A stretch of DNA of 64,000 bases from Maylandia zebra (taxonomy: Eukaryota > Chordata > Actinopteri > Cichliformes > Cichlidae): assembly GCF_041146795.1 (NCBI RefSeq), contig NC_135187.1, positions 3,483,556-3,547,555 of the forward strand, read 5' to 3'. The notes beneath the pieces were generated by a model, which worked only from the letters and a program-made list of their open reading frames with translations, was not told the origin of the DNA and searched no databases. Position numbers and translations under genes: made by a program. Shown in pieces: positions 1 through 10,515 of the stretch (positions within the stretch are counted from its first letter, which is position 1; every line of letters begins with the position of its first letter).

Positions 1-491
1 TGGAAATAAAAGAAGCAGATGTGGAAACATTTACAGCAGAAGTTTGGCTTTAAAATGATTAGAAGTCTAAATCATGGACGACTGAAGACATTAGTGGACA
101 CAAGCACAGAGCAGCTACTCATTCATATAGATTTGAAATGTTATTGAACAGCTCACATGATTTCAAACTAAATCTGAAACATCTGACACGATAAAAACAT
201 CAGAAAGCAAACTTTGACTCATCCAAACAGCAGCTGATGTGGTGGAAATTTACAAACTAATCATAAGATGATGAAGTTTACTCTTGTCTACATTTTACTG
301 TGACAGAAATGTAGATTAAACAAGAGAAACTCGCAGAGCTCATCTGAATTAGTCCAGTAAAAAGGACAAACATCAAACACTAAATTATTTTAAATAAAAA
401 AAATACTTTTGTCTCATCTAAGCAGCCTAACAAGTAGTTATTAAATAAATTGATACAATATTTAATAATAAACACAGTTTAATTAACTTAC
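1..491 (-). other. J-C intron of the light-chain cluster cut by the left window edge
   Basis: Bases 1-600 are almost the same as 11942-12540, the intron between J3 and C1. The first bases match a point about 195 bp upstream of the C1 acceptor. I infer that a C exon lies roughly 200 bp left of the window and is served by J1 and J2. There is no coding sequence in this stretch. Confidence 0.8.
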
Positions 492-529
492 TTCCAACAT
501 CCAGTCTGGTTCCTCCACCGAACGTGTAC
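492..529 (-). CDS. Immunoglobulin light-chain J segment J1
   Basis: Read on the - strand this 38-nt segment encodes [12 protein letters not shown], with the FGxG bulge motif of light-chain J regions. It follows directly on a 23-spacer RSS and ends in a GTAAGT splice donor, leaving one base of a split codon. It supplies the end of CDR3 and strand G of the V domain after joining. Its C exon should lie left of the window. The coding part is identical in sequence to J2. Confidence 0.95.
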
Positions 530-568
530 CACAGTGATACAAACTCATTGAGGCGCCGTACAAAAACC
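530..568 (-). other. 23-spacer RSS of J1
   Basis: Heptamer CACTGTG (530-536 on -), 23-nt spacer (537-559), nonamer GGTTTTTGT (560-568). It is the RAG target that pairs with a V 12-RSS. Confidence 0.95.
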
Positions 569-886
569 TCTGACTGTAGAGAGACACGGCTCTCTGACTC
601 TGTCAGACTGAACTAAACCTACAAGCCCTCAAAATACAACTTTATCATCAGAACTACAAATAATAATTAATACTATGAAACATCCCAGATTTTCATTGTA
701 AATTGTCCTGAGTGTCTGAATATTAATTTCCAAAGCTGACTTTGTTTCTTAGGACAAAATTTATGAATAAAATAATTAATCAGTTACACAAAAAGTTTCC
801 TAGCCTTTCATATTAAATGAAATCAAAGAAAAGAAAATTAAATTAAAGAGAAAAAGGACATAGAAGTAACTTTGTTTTTGTCTTAC

Positions 887-924
887 TTCCAACATCCAGT
901 CTGGTTCCTCCACCGAACGTGTAC
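887..924 (-). CDS. Immunoglobulin light-chain J segment J2
   Basis: This second J of the left-edge cluster lies about 360 bp upstream of J1 in transcription order. It encodes [12 protein letters not shown], is 38 nt long and ends at a GTAAGA donor. The 80 bp around it repeat those of J1, so it is a local tandem duplication. The second cluster (J3) has no such duplicate. Confidence 0.95.
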
Positions 925-963
925 CACAGTGATACAAACTCATTGAGGCGCCGTACAAAAACC
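925..963 (-). other. 23-spacer RSS of J2
   Basis: CACTGTG heptamer 925-931, spacer 932-954, GGTTTTTGT nonamer 955-963. The spacer is identical to that of J1. Confidence 0.95.
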
Positions 964-999
964 TCTGACTGTAGAGAGACACGGCTCTCTGACTCTGAG

Positions 1000-3480
1000 A
1001 CAAACAAACTCAACAAAATCATTCACTGTTTGTATCATTTAATAATATTATAATAGTGTAATTAAAACAAATAAAGCCCATTACAACAATATTTAAAGAA
1101 TCTGATTTCAAAATGTAGATTTTACAGCTTTCACATGTGAAAACATCTCTTGAAACCTGGCACTTATTTTTTCACAACTCTAAACACTGAAACTAATTCT
1201 CAGCCTAAAACGCTTCAAAAACACTTCAGATTCATGTAGTTATGTTTTGAATTTCACAAAAATATTAAGTTCTGGAAAGTGTACCAGCATTTTTTCCATA
1301 TTTTTTTTTAATTTCTGAAGGAACATGTCCATTGTTAAGACGCTGCCTACACATACAGGGTTTATTTAATGAGTTTTTATTTCTATTTTGGAATTCTGTC
1401 TACAAATAATGGTGTTTTAGGAAGTTTTGAAAATTCCTTCCAGGTAGAGAAGACGGTGCTCTGTGCTGTTTTCACTGTGAAGGCTTCTAACTGGTAAACA
1501 TTACCATTCAATTCGGGTTTTATCACCATGTGTTGCTTTGGTTCACTTTTGACATGTTTCACACACACACACACGTTTTCAAACGACTTCACTGACATTT
1601 ATTCGTGAACACTTAAATGAACTCCAGTAAATGTTTCCCCATCACTGCTTTTCTCAGTTGCTTTGGTGAAAGTCTTACATCAGGAACGTCATTCTCACCA
1701 CTCTTAATGCAGCTCTCCAAATATGTAAGGCCTTTTTCACCACACAGACTCATCTATGCAAAAGACACTTCATAAAACACTTTCACCGTCGTTTTAAGAC
1801 ATCAAAACAGGTTTTTTTGTTTTGTTATTTTTCTCAAAACCTCACCTACTTTGGAAAGAGTACTGCAAAAAACGTAGGCCTAATGTCACAAGGGGCCAAA
1901 GGCCTGTACGAAACTGGACTCAAGTGCTGGACCACATGTGGAGACGGTTGAGTTTGCTTCACACAAGTCTTTATTTGGCACAAAAACACAGAGTTATACT
2001 TGACGTGGGATTCCTGACAAGAAAACGTAGCGTGGTGGCCTAAGGTGGCGTGGTGATCAAGAAGGAGAGAGGAAAAGGGGGTTAGTGGGTTCACAGACTT
2101 CTCCAGGTGTGGTTGAATTTTAAAGAAGAGTATGGCTTATGTTGCAGGTGGAGTTGGTGGTACTTTGAGGGGAGTAGGTGAAGGTCCAGGTGAGCTGAAT
2201 AGATTTAAGATGGGCTGACCTGAGCTCCAAGTGATTCTGTGAGAAGCAGTGGGAAGAGGGCAGCAGGTGTGATATTGAAATCCTTCCCAGGAGACGGAGC
2301 ATGAAACTGCAGTGAGTATGGCCGAGTGCATAGACTTGGGCAAGGAGCATGAAGCATGGTAGCCTGTTAGCACCGAGGGTAAGTTGGCAAACTAGCAGTG
2401 AAGAGACGGCAATGCTGGTCTTAAATATCCTGAGTAGGTTGCTCCAGATTGGCTCCATGTGAGGAGATGACGGCTCTGCCCAGGGGCAGACACAGGAGAA
2501 CATGGTGGAAATTTACCAGCAGCTCACCCGGACTGTGACAGCTAATGAGAAGTTTAAAACTGTTTTCAGAAACAAAAATCACGTCTGATGTTTTTTTGTA
2601 TTTTTTTTTTTCTTACCAAGTGGATCATCATGGCCTTGCCATATAGGTCCATTTGATTGACCTTTATTATAATTATGAATTTATTTTATTTTCAGTTGCA
2701 AACGGGACAGACATGACAGGGAGAAAGAATGAAAGAAAGAGAGGGAGAGAAAGAAAGAAAACCAAAGGGGAGAAGAGACGGTGAGAAGGGGGGGAAGAGA
2801 GAAAAAAAAACAAACAAACAGAAAAAACAAAACTCCTGGGTCACCTGTATGGAGAAAAAAAACCAGAGGAGACAGCAAACAACAAAGAGCAACATAATAA
2901 GAAAAAAAAAAAGCACCATCACAATAAACTAGCTAGCCGTAGATATCAATAGTTACTAAATAATAAACGATATTGTGCAGCACGCAAGATAGACAGCGCA
3001 CAGTGTGCTTTGAGGCAGCAGCCAAGAAAGCTGTAGTCCGCGTCTGTGAATACCCATGTGTACACCTGTGTGCATACCTGTGTGGATCAGCATGCTTGTA
3101 TTCCGAAGGTTTCTCCATGTAATGATCTGCTAGGGAGTGTGGGGAGCCACAGCCCTGTCCTCTATGGTATGAAGCAGGTATGGAGGAAATCAAAACTCCA
3201 GACATCCAGAGGCCCCCAGAACACAAGAGACCAAGGAAGACCCACAGAGGGGCAGCCGCGCCACTGTCCCAGAAAGAGCCGAGGAGAGTCCCAGATGAGG
3301 GCTCACTCAGCAAAACTTACAAAACTGATGAAATGGAGAAAAGCAAAATAATACTCATTAAACTATATGTGTGTTCTGTTCACATTATCGACACATTCTC
3401 AGCCTGGCTGGGGGGCTTCTTTGCCCAGCCTGGAGGCTCCCGGTGCAGACGGCTCCCTGTGATAGTGTTTCCTCACCTGG
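1000..3480. other. Intergenic region with diverged repeats
   Basis: No gene is supported. There is a short CA run at 1561-1574, and purine-rich A/G tracts with A runs at 2700-2920. The part at 2690-3350 has the look of an old interspersed repeat, but I cannot classify it. Open frames here have no recognisable domain. Confidence 0.5.
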
Positions 3481-3489
3481 CTCATGTAA

Positions 3490-3490
3490 A

Positions 3491-3519
<29 letters not shown>
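3490..3519. repeat. (GATT)n microsatellite
   Basis: About seven GATT/ATTG units in perfect tandem. Confidence 0.95.
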
Positions 3520-3521
<2 letters not shown>

Positions 3522-3524
3522 TAC

Positions 3525-3702
3525 TACAGTGCCGTGATCTTCCTCGTGCTGTGTGTGTTTTGTTAGATTCTTCCCAGTTTAGGTTTTGTGGAGTTTTCTG
3601 TTCAGCAATAAAAGCTGCCATTTTGAGTTCAGTCCTGTTTCCAGTGAGCTTGAGTTTGGGTCCAATTCCTGCCTGGACACAGCCCGATCACGACAGTTGT
3701 GA
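3525..3702 (-). repeat. Fragment of a TGTCA-ended interspersed repeat
   Basis: The end matches, in reverse, the left end of the better-preserved copy at 50187-50736: a TTTGGGTCC-type segment, then GCCTGG, then CACGACA. It also holds an AATAAA. Class unknown. Confidence 0.5.
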
Positions 3703-4136
3703 GCTGTGAGTTGTGGATCAATGAAGTAACAAATCCCTTTATTAGTGTAGAAACAACAGCAGTGTGTATGTGTGTATGAAACAACGAGAAAGGCTAATTT
3801 AATTGGGGAAAAGCATCACTGATGTGAGAACTGCACCAAAGCGACTGAGAGAAACTGTAATATATGTTGGAGGTGGATGGTACTGGAGGAAATCATGTTG
3901 TATCATGATGTTTGAACCATATTTAATTTTGGATCACAGCCATCTGAATGGTGTCCTACAGCAATATTTTAAAATTGACATTGAACTTATTTTAAAAATA
4001 ATCAATTAGTAGTTCTTCAAACGCATCAGGATCTGCGTGGCGTACAGAATGTTGTAAAAACATGTAGTGAAGTCCAGACCTTTACTTTTTCACATTGTGC
4101 CTCTAAACTTGGTCAGATGATTTCCATAGAGAGGCA

Positions 4137-4144
4137 CTTTGCAT
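4137..4144 (-). promoter_or_regulatory. Octamer-like promoter element of VA1
   Basis: CTTTGCAT matches the inverted Ig octamer ATTTGCAT at seven of eight bases, 118 bp before the leader ATG. A TTTATAG sequence follows about 30 bp on. Confidence 0.7.
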
Positions 4145-4262
4145 CAGCAGCACCATGCTCCAGTGCTCTGGGAGAGTTTATAGTCCTGAGAGTTGAACAC
4201 TGGATGACTGACAGCTGTCCTTCATCACAACAGAAGCCACAGAAATCCTCCTCATCAAAAAC

Positions 4263-4736
4263 ATGACTTTGATCTGCGTCCTCATCTGGACTCTCCTCTG
4301 CTGCTGCTTCACAGGTAAAGTCCAGAGAATCAAACTCCTCTCCTCTATCAACATCTGTCCCTCTGAAATGAAGCCCACAAAACCATGAAGCTGCTTTATG
4401 TTTTTGTCTCTGTGTCCTCAGAGTCCAGAGGACAATATACAGTGACTCAGCCTGGAGCAGTGAGCTCTGCTGTGGGAGGATCTGTGAGCATCAAGTGTAC
4501 GACCAGTCAGCGTGTAGATAGTGGGAACCGTTTAGCCTGGTACCAACAGAAAGATGGAGGAGTTCCTAAACTGCTCATTTACTATGCTAGCAATCGACAA
4601 TCAGGGATTCCAGCTCGTTTTACAGGCAGTGGATCAAACTCTGACTTCACTCTGACCATCAGTGGAGTCCAGGCTGAAGATGCAGCAGTTTATTACTGTC
4701 AGAGTCGGCACTACATTAACAGTCAGTATGTGTTCA
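4263..4736 (+). CDS. Immunoglobulin light-chain variable gene VA1
   Basis: Germline V gene, the antigen-binding domain of a secreted or membrane light chain. Leader exon 4263-4314 encodes [17 protein letters not shown], a signal peptide. It ends at GTAAAG; the intron is 107 bp, and the V exon is 4422-4736. The split codon gives E, then SRG, then the mature start QYTVTQPG. Canonical residues are present: first Cys in SIKC, Trp in LAWYQQ, the [19 protein letters not shown] framework 3 and second Cys. CDR1 is [11 protein letters not shown]2 YASNRQ, and germline CDR3 [12 protein letters not shown]. The exon stops exactly at the RSS heptamer and the frame is open. It is on the strand opposite to every J and C, so it must join by inversion. 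A CA repeat follows the RSS by about 80 bp. It appears functional. Confidence 0.96.
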
Positions 4737-4764
4737 CACAGTGAAAAACAGTCGTACAAAAACC
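4737..4764 (+). other. 12-spacer RSS of VA1
   Basis: Heptamer CACAGTG 4737-4743, spacer AAAAACAGTCGT 4744-4755, nonamer ACAAAAACC 4756-4764. All six VA genes have this same RSS. Confidence 0.97.
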
Positions 4765-4842
4765 TCCCTCAGTCAGACTGAACAGAAACTGAAGTGACTG
4801 CTGCAGCTGGAAGATACTGCAGAGACTGATACAGTTCACTGA

Positions 4843-4844
<2 letters not shown>

Positions 4845-4915
<71 letters not shown>
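4845..4915. repeat. (CA)n microsatellite downstream of VA1
   Basis: About 35 dinucleotide units starting right after the conserved VA 3' flank (GTTCACTGAGG). Confidence 0.98.
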
Positions 4916-4916
<1 letters not shown>

Positions 4917-5800
4917 CTTTTCAGGCAACTTTCACAAAATGCAATGATATTCAAATCTCATAATCACATCAATTTAAACCAGGACTTTTTTGTTTTCTAT
5001 TAAATAAATATTAGTGTTTTTATTTTTTTATTTTTGATGAAGTCAAAAATATTTAAAGTCTTGTAAAAACAATGAGTCTCCAAACACTTTTCAGATGGCT
5101 GATCCCCAATCAAATAGCAATAATGCTAATACTGATATCAAAGATATTCATTAAAGGCAGAAAATAGTTTGTATTCAGTCTGAAAATGTACAAATTGCAA
5201 CATTACTTCATTGTTTACTTTGATGCTGTTTATTAGTTGTATCTCAATACTGGTACGACCTTTTTGACAACACAAAATATTTTCTTCATTCATTAAAATG
5301 TTGAAATAATCAGTTTTAATAAGCTGTGAAAAATCAAGGGAGAAAATTAATGATTAATAAATATAATATTTTTATTTACAAACATTATCATTGTTATCAA
5401 GATAATACATAGGAATACAAGTTATTTACAAACAAACACGATTTACTGTGTTAACACAGTAAATCTAATTAGCCTGTTGATTTATCCATTATATGTCTTT
5501 TTTCTTTTTTTAAACTGATTTATTTATTTCAATGAATCAGTCTGTTTGTAACCAGATCAAAACTGTTGTTTAATAAAATGTGTTAAATGTTTTTTTTATT
5601 TTGAAATCCATGTTAATGTATTTATATACATATATAACAAACAGTAGAAATAACAGGACATGTTCTGTTGAAAAATCTTTACTGTTGTAAAATCTTGAGA
5701 CAAGTTCATAAAACAGGCAACAAAGAGATGAAGAATAAAGAGACTGAGATTGAAAAAGTCTGCAGATTGAGAGCTGTAGCAAAGTTTAAACAACAACAAC
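4916..5800. other. AT-rich intergenic sequence
   Basis: I see no gene. A short (CAA)n run lies at 5790-5815. Confidence 0.6.
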
Positions 5801-5821
5801 AACAACAACAACAAAACAACG

Positions 5822-5963
5822 TCATGTCCCCAGTGAATCAGCTCATGACTGTCTGCTGCACCCCGGGGCTCCTGCTCACTTCACAATCAATGCTGCTGCA
5901 TCTGCGGCCGTCAACGATCCAGGACAGACTCCAGTCTGAGGGGAAGCCCTTGTTGGCCAAAAC
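5822..5963 (-). pseudogene. Internally deleted light-chain C exon relic
   Basis: On the - strand the right half matches the DWxLSW part of C exons, including the segment that reads NKGFPSDW in C1. The left end matches the C terminus and 3' UTR of C2. The middle (Trp loop to second Cys) is missing and the frame is broken. It belongs to a dead cluster with the J relic at 6327. Confidence 0.7.
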
Positions 5964-6326
5964 CCGTTTACAAACACAACTCACTAAAACAATTTTCTGC
6001 ATAAACAGAGATATTTACGAAACAATTAACCTTAATCTGAAACCAAGGAAGATGATGCAGAAGAATTTTTATTCATGTAAAATTTAGTTTTTCCACAACT
6101 TACTGTGAAGATCATATAAAGAAAAATCATTGAAGGAACTGGTTTATCAACAGCAAGTAGGTAAAAAGTTCAAACACAAATTTAGACATAAATTTCTGTC
6201 AGCCTCCCTGTGATATCAGGAAAAACAACAAAATAAAGTTTGGATGCTTTTTAATCTCACCCAACAGCCAACAACTGAAGCAAATATAACATATTATTTT
6301 TATCATTTTAAAGGGTAAAAACTTAC

Positions 6327-6350
6327 TTCCAACATTCAATGTGTTCCCTG
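6327..6350 (-). pseudogene. J segment relic
   Basis: The - strand keeps GGAACACATTGAATGTTGGAA and the GTAAGT donor, matching the 3' half of J1 (GGAACCAGACTGGATGTTGGAA). The FGGG part and RSS are gone. Confidence 0.55.
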
Positions 6351-6809
6351 TGTAATTCTTGCAGCTGATATGAAGGATTCTTTAGTGAAATTACACAACC
6401 TTTATTGTAATTTTTCTATATTGCTTACTCATTTCAAAGCTATCTATATAACATGTTACACGTGGAGTATTGTGACAAACTAGCTGATCCATCATTCAAC
6501 AACATGACAAAAGTAAGTGAAATTTTATTTATGTAGCACCTTTCAAGACAAGCGGGTGCTTGCTCATAATGCTTACAAAAGTGTGCAATGAATTACAATG
6601 AAGAAATAAATGAATAGAAATGAATAACAAGATAGAAAACTGGAGGTTTGCATTAGAATCCTAAATGTATGCAGAGTCGAGAGTTACCCCAAGAGTCCAG
6701 ACAGAGGATTTAATTGTGAAAACCATTCTTTAAGATAAATATATTAAAAAACATGCGAGCTGATTGATCTAAGTCCCTGTTAAAGTCAGTTCATTTCCAT
6801 AGAGAGGCA

Positions 6810-6817
6810 CTTTGCAT
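6810..6817 (-). promoter_or_regulatory. Octamer-like promoter element of VA2
   Basis: CTTTGCAT, same spacing to the leader as in VA1. Confidence 0.7.
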
Positions 6818-6935
6818 CAGCAGCACCATGCTCCAGTGCTCTGGGAGAGTTTATAGTCCTGAGAGTTGAACACTGGATGACTGACAGCTGTCCTTCATCA
6901 CAACAGAAGCCACAGAAATCCTCCTCATCAAAAAC

Positions 6936-7409
6936 ATGACTTTGATCTGCGTCCTCATCTGGACTCTCCTCTGCTGCTGCTTCACAGGTAAAGTCCAGAG
7001 AATCAAACTCCTCTCCTCTATCAACATCTGTCCCTCTGAAATGAAGCCCACAAAACCATGAAGCTGCTTTATGTTTTTGTCTCTGTGTCCTCAGAGTCCA
7101 GAGGACAGATCACAGTGACTCAGCCTGGAGCAGTGAGCTCTGCTGTGGGAGGAACTGTGAGCATCAACTGCAAAACGAGTCAAAGGGTAGATGATGGAGA
7201 AGATCAATTCTGGTACCAACACAGAGATGGAGAACGTCCTAAACTGCTCACTAGCTATGGAAATCGCAAAGTCTCAGGGATTCCAGACCGTTTCACAAGC
7301 AGTGGATCAAACACTGACTTCACTCTGACCATCAGTGGAGTCCAGGCTGAAGATGCAGCAGTTTATTACTGTCTGGGTGAATTCAATGTTAACAGTCAGT
7401 ATTCGTTCA
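6936..7409 (+). CDS. Immunoglobulin light-chain variable gene VA2
   Basis: Leader exon 6936-6987 and intron look the same as in VA1; the V exon is 7095-7409. This is the most divergent VA member. Framework 2 reads FWYQHRDGERPKLLTSYG instead of [17 protein letters not shown], the first Cys sits in SINC, CDR1 is QRVDDGEDQ, and CDR3 begins LGEFNVNSQY. Framework 3 has PDRFTSSGSNTDF. All canonical Cys and Trp residues are kept and the frame is open to the heptamer, so I call it functional. The loss of the usual framework-2 residues could affect pairing with the heavy chain; that is inference. Confidence 0.95.
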
Positions 7410-7437
7410 CACAGTGAAAAACAGTCGTACAAAAACC
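7410..7437 (+). other. 12-spacer RSS of VA2
   Basis: CACAGTG 7410-7416, 12-nt spacer, ACAAAAACC 7429-7437. Confidence 0.97.
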
Positions 7438-7515
7438 TCCCTCAGTCAGACTGAACAGAAACTGAAGTGACTGCTGCAGCTGGAAGATACTGCAGAGACT
7501 GATACAGTTCACTGA

Positions 7516-7517
<2 letters not shown>

Positions 7518-7580
<63 letters not shown>
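7518..7580. repeat. (CA)n microsatellite downstream of VA2
   Basis: Same position relative to the V gene as in VA1; about 31 units. Confidence 0.98.
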
Positions 7581-7581
<1 letters not shown>

Positions 7582-8560
7582 CGTGAAAGTAGACTCAGCT
7601 ATACAGACAGAAAAACACTCTCTTAATCAAAATCCAAGGAACAGGCCGATGTGTTGAGTTGGATGATTTAATAAGGAAAAAGTGTGAAACTGTTGACAAA
7701 ACCAGAAATAAACCAATAAAGATGTTGCATCAATATACAATATAACAAACACACCAGTAAGTCACATATTCAAAAATATGAGCACAATATTTATCTGCTT
7801 AGTGAGTGCCCGAATAAAACATCAAATGAAATCACGCTCATGATCAAAATGTTAAAGAAACCACATGGCATATGAGCTAGCTTAACCTTACTAGCTTAGG
7901 TTATACATGCATTCAAATTAAATTCAAACTACAAACTATATCACACCTTCACAACAAATAATAATGCACACAAGTCATCTCAGTGATAACAAACAATATT
8001 ACTTACAGATGATGCCGTTTATCAACTTGTGATGGCATGGATGTCAACAGATTAACAGAGGTGGAACTGCCTCTGGCTAATTAAATCTTACAGAGTAAAA
8101 ATACACAAAAACAACCACTAGAGGCAAACTGCAGGACAGAAAATACCTACCGCCTGCATGAATCATTTACATTCTTCATTAATAAACTATGATAGAGCAC
8201 ACATACAACTTAGACGCACTTGAAGAACACACAAATAAAAAGACATCACTTTAAATATCTGACTAAAAGTCACCGTCATCCTTTGAGGTCTCAATGTAAA
8301 ATCAACGAGCTTTGGTCTTAGCAAAAAAATGTAAACGGACTCATAAAAGGTAAAAATGTAGCACAATAGTCACTGCTCTTGCTTGTCATCGTTTCACAAC
8401 AGTTCCTACTGTACCAGCTTAAGTGCTACTGTACTATCCTATAACAATGACACAATACTTTATAATAACTACACAGTTTTAATCATCATCCCTTTTTAAA
8501 ATCAGACTTGTTTCTCTCCACTAGATATCATAAATTATTTAATTATTCACTGCTCACTAA
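7581..8560. other. Intergenic sequence between VA2 and VB1
   Basis: AT-rich; I can support no gene or named repeat. Confidence 0.5.
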
Positions 8561-8612
8561 GAGTAAATCAGCCTTTTATGTTGAGGACAGCTGCAGCTGA
8601 CTGACTCTGTGT

Positions 8613-8620
8613 GTTTGCAT
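8613..8620 (-). promoter_or_regulatory. Octamer-like promoter element of VB1
   Basis: GTTTGCAT, seven of eight bases of the inverted octamer, 95 bp before the leader ATG. Confidence 0.7.
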
Positions 8621-8714
8621 ATGTGTCCTGCCTCTCTGCTCACAGCTGTTAAGAGGCCAGTGTTGATCAGTGGCTGTCCAGGCCTTTCAGAGCCACTCAC
8701 ACACCAGCAGCACA

Positions 8715-9259
8715 ATGATGATGTCACTGACTCTACTGCTGGCCACCCTGGGGCTCCTTGTTCAGGGTGAGACTCTCTGTGAAAACTTTGCTTCAGCATG
8801 CAGCCAGGTTCACCACAATGATGTTCTGCTATGATGGAGAAACTCTGAAACCAGCAGCACTGACCTTCTTCCATCTGTTCTCCATGTTAGACAAATGATC
8901 CTTGAATGTTTGGATGTTCATCATCTCGATAACTTTTCTCCACTTTTTCATGTTTTCAGGTTCATCAGGAGAACAAGTCCTGACTCAGACTCCTACAGCT
9001 CAGTCTGTTGTTCCAGGACAGGCTGTCTCTGTCAGATGTAAAGCCAGTTCAAGTGTTGGCTCATGCCTCCACTGGTACCTTCAAAAGGACGGAGAATCTC
9101 CCAAACTCTTGATTTATTCTGCTACAAACCGTCAGTCTGGAGTTTCTGATCGTTTCAGTGGAAGTGGATCTGGGGCTGACTTCACTCTGACTATCAGCAG
9201 AGTTCAGGCTGAAGATGCAGGAGTTTATTACTGTCAGCAGTGTAACAGCTGGCCGCTCA
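8715..9259 (+). CDS. Immunoglobulin light-chain variable gene VB1
   Basis: Second V family. Leader exon 8715-8766 encodes [17 protein letters not shown] and ends at GTGAGA; ATG also occurs at the next two codons. The intron is 193 bp, and the V exon is 8960-9259 after TTTTCAG. The mature part starts near GEQVLTQTP. Framework features are [36 protein letters not shown] and DAGVYYC. CDR1 (SSSVGSC) and CDR3 (QQCNSWP) each carry an extra Cys, which could form a loop-to-loop disulfide. The V exon is shorter than in VA genes because CDR3 is shorter. The frame is open and the RSS intact. Confidence 0.95.
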
Positions 9260-9287
9260 CACAGTGATACAACGCTGTACAAAAACC
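9260..9287 (+). other. 12-spacer RSS of VB1
   Basis: CACAGTG 9260-9266, spacer ATACAACGCTGT, ACAAAAACC 9279-9287. The spacer differs from the VA type and resembles the ends of the J 23-spacer. Confidence 0.97.
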
Positions 9288-9289
9288 TC

Positions 9290-9700
9290 ACACAGCTGGA
9301 GAGGAACTGAGAAAAAAGATCATCTGAACTGACAGCTGCTCAGAAACACACATTATTTTATCTGTATAAAATAGTTTATATTTTTTTTATAAATACATGT
9401 TATAAATGTTAATATCATCATTTTGTGAATGTTTTTATTATTTTTATTTTTAAGCAAGAAGTTATTTATCCTATAAATAGAATTTTATTGCTACAATTAA
9501 TTATCTGTAAAACAGAGAATATCGATACGAGCAACGATTGAAAGCAATCAATTAAATATTTTATCTTTGGATTATGAAAGCTCGAATCAACTTTCTCAAA
9601 CCCAAAAGACCAATGACTAATTCATCCTGCTGTAAGTTCTACAGAAACACAAATATTTATGATTACCATGTAATCGTCTTTTTTATAAATATTTCTTCAC
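9290..9700. other. VB 3' flank and AT-rich intergenic DNA
   Basis: The first 400 bp parallel the flank of VB2 (46420-46830), so VB1 and VB2 were duplicated with their 3' flanks. No gene seen. Confidence 0.6.
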
Positions 9701-9839
9701 GTCATTATGCGGGCCACAAGTAGAGGTGAAATGGTCTGTGAGATTGAGACACAGAAATTACAGCCTCTTGATGTGTGTTTTGTTTGTGTTTCCACCCGCC
9801 TGGAATCACCAAAAATAGAGAGGGCACAGCCTAACATAT

Positions 9840-9998
9840 GAAACAGGAAAAGACTGACGTGTAAACCCTTTATTCCAACAAAGTAACTGTATTCTGAATG
9901 CCACCTTTTAAACGGTAACTGTAACGGAATACAGTTACTCATATTTTGTATTTTAGATACGTAACGGCGGTACATGTATTCTGTTACTCCCCAACACT
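9840..9998. mobile_element. End of a short DNA element (MITE-like)
   Basis: The sequence is rich in GTAACGG/GTTACT motifs and ends in TACTCCCCAACACTG, a terminus I know from abundant fish MITEs. It abuts the C relic at 9999 and replaces its 3' third. The other end is not resolved. Confidence 0.5.
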
Positions 9999-10188
9999 GG
10001 TCTGCAGGGAGCCTCAGGGTGCTGCTCCAGCTGTAGTGGCCATCATTCTGCAGCGCCCCGGGGCTCCTGCTCTCCTCCCAGCTGATGCTGCCACTTCCAT
10101 CCACCTTCCAGGACAGCCTCCAGTCTGAGGGGAAGCCCTTGTTGGCCACACACATGACTGTAGCCTTCCCCTGCTGCAGCTCCTCACT
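9999..10188 (-). pseudogene. Truncated light-chain C exon relic
   Basis: The - strand reads [17 protein letters not shown], the Trp region, then [13 protein letters not shown] and TLRLPADQ. It then runs into MITE-like sequence before the second Cys. The 5' end also diverges upstream of QQGKA, with no acceptor found. The first Ig Cys is kept; the second Cys and the terminal interchain Cys are lost. Confidence 0.85.
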
Positions 10189-10515
10189 AATGGTGTCTCT
10201 GTTATGGGTCAAAAATTTCACATTTCTATCAAGTAAATGATTCCATGCCGTGTTTCAAATTAAACTGAAGAGTTGTAAGTCCATTAGCCCTTGGTGAATA
10301 AATAATGACAGAGTCTAATATGACAGTGTCGTTGTTTCTCTCAAGCTTTATTTACCAAATTTTGACTCTTTCAACTCTAACACATCGATCCAAATTCACG
10401 CACAGATGTTCAACTGTCTTAAAGTCTGAAGGACTTGAAGGACACTTTATATGATTTATGTCAAAGAACAAATGGTGTCATGAAACTGCTGAGCAGGCAG
10501 GCAGGAAAGGACTCT

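Noticed and set aside
2933..3500. Overlapping 100-126 codon frames
   Set aside because: Both strands are open by low stop density; no domain, no start context, and the region looks like an old repeat.
3490..3519. CRISPR-like short repeats
   Set aside because: Simple tetranucleotide microsatellite without spacers; no CRISPR arrays are expected in a vertebrate.
4178..4378. 66-codon antisense frame repeated six times
   Set aside because: It is the reverse of the VA promoter, leader and intron. Identity comes from the V duplication; there is no sign of a separate protein.
4723..4954. Cys-Val-rich small proteins at CA repeats
   Set aside because: Pure translation of (CA)n/(TG)n microsatellites; the same at 17920, 44257 and 48831.
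10105..10188. A third working C exon
   Set aside because: The frame is open but lacks acceptor, second Cys and C terminus; it fuses into MITE-like sequence.
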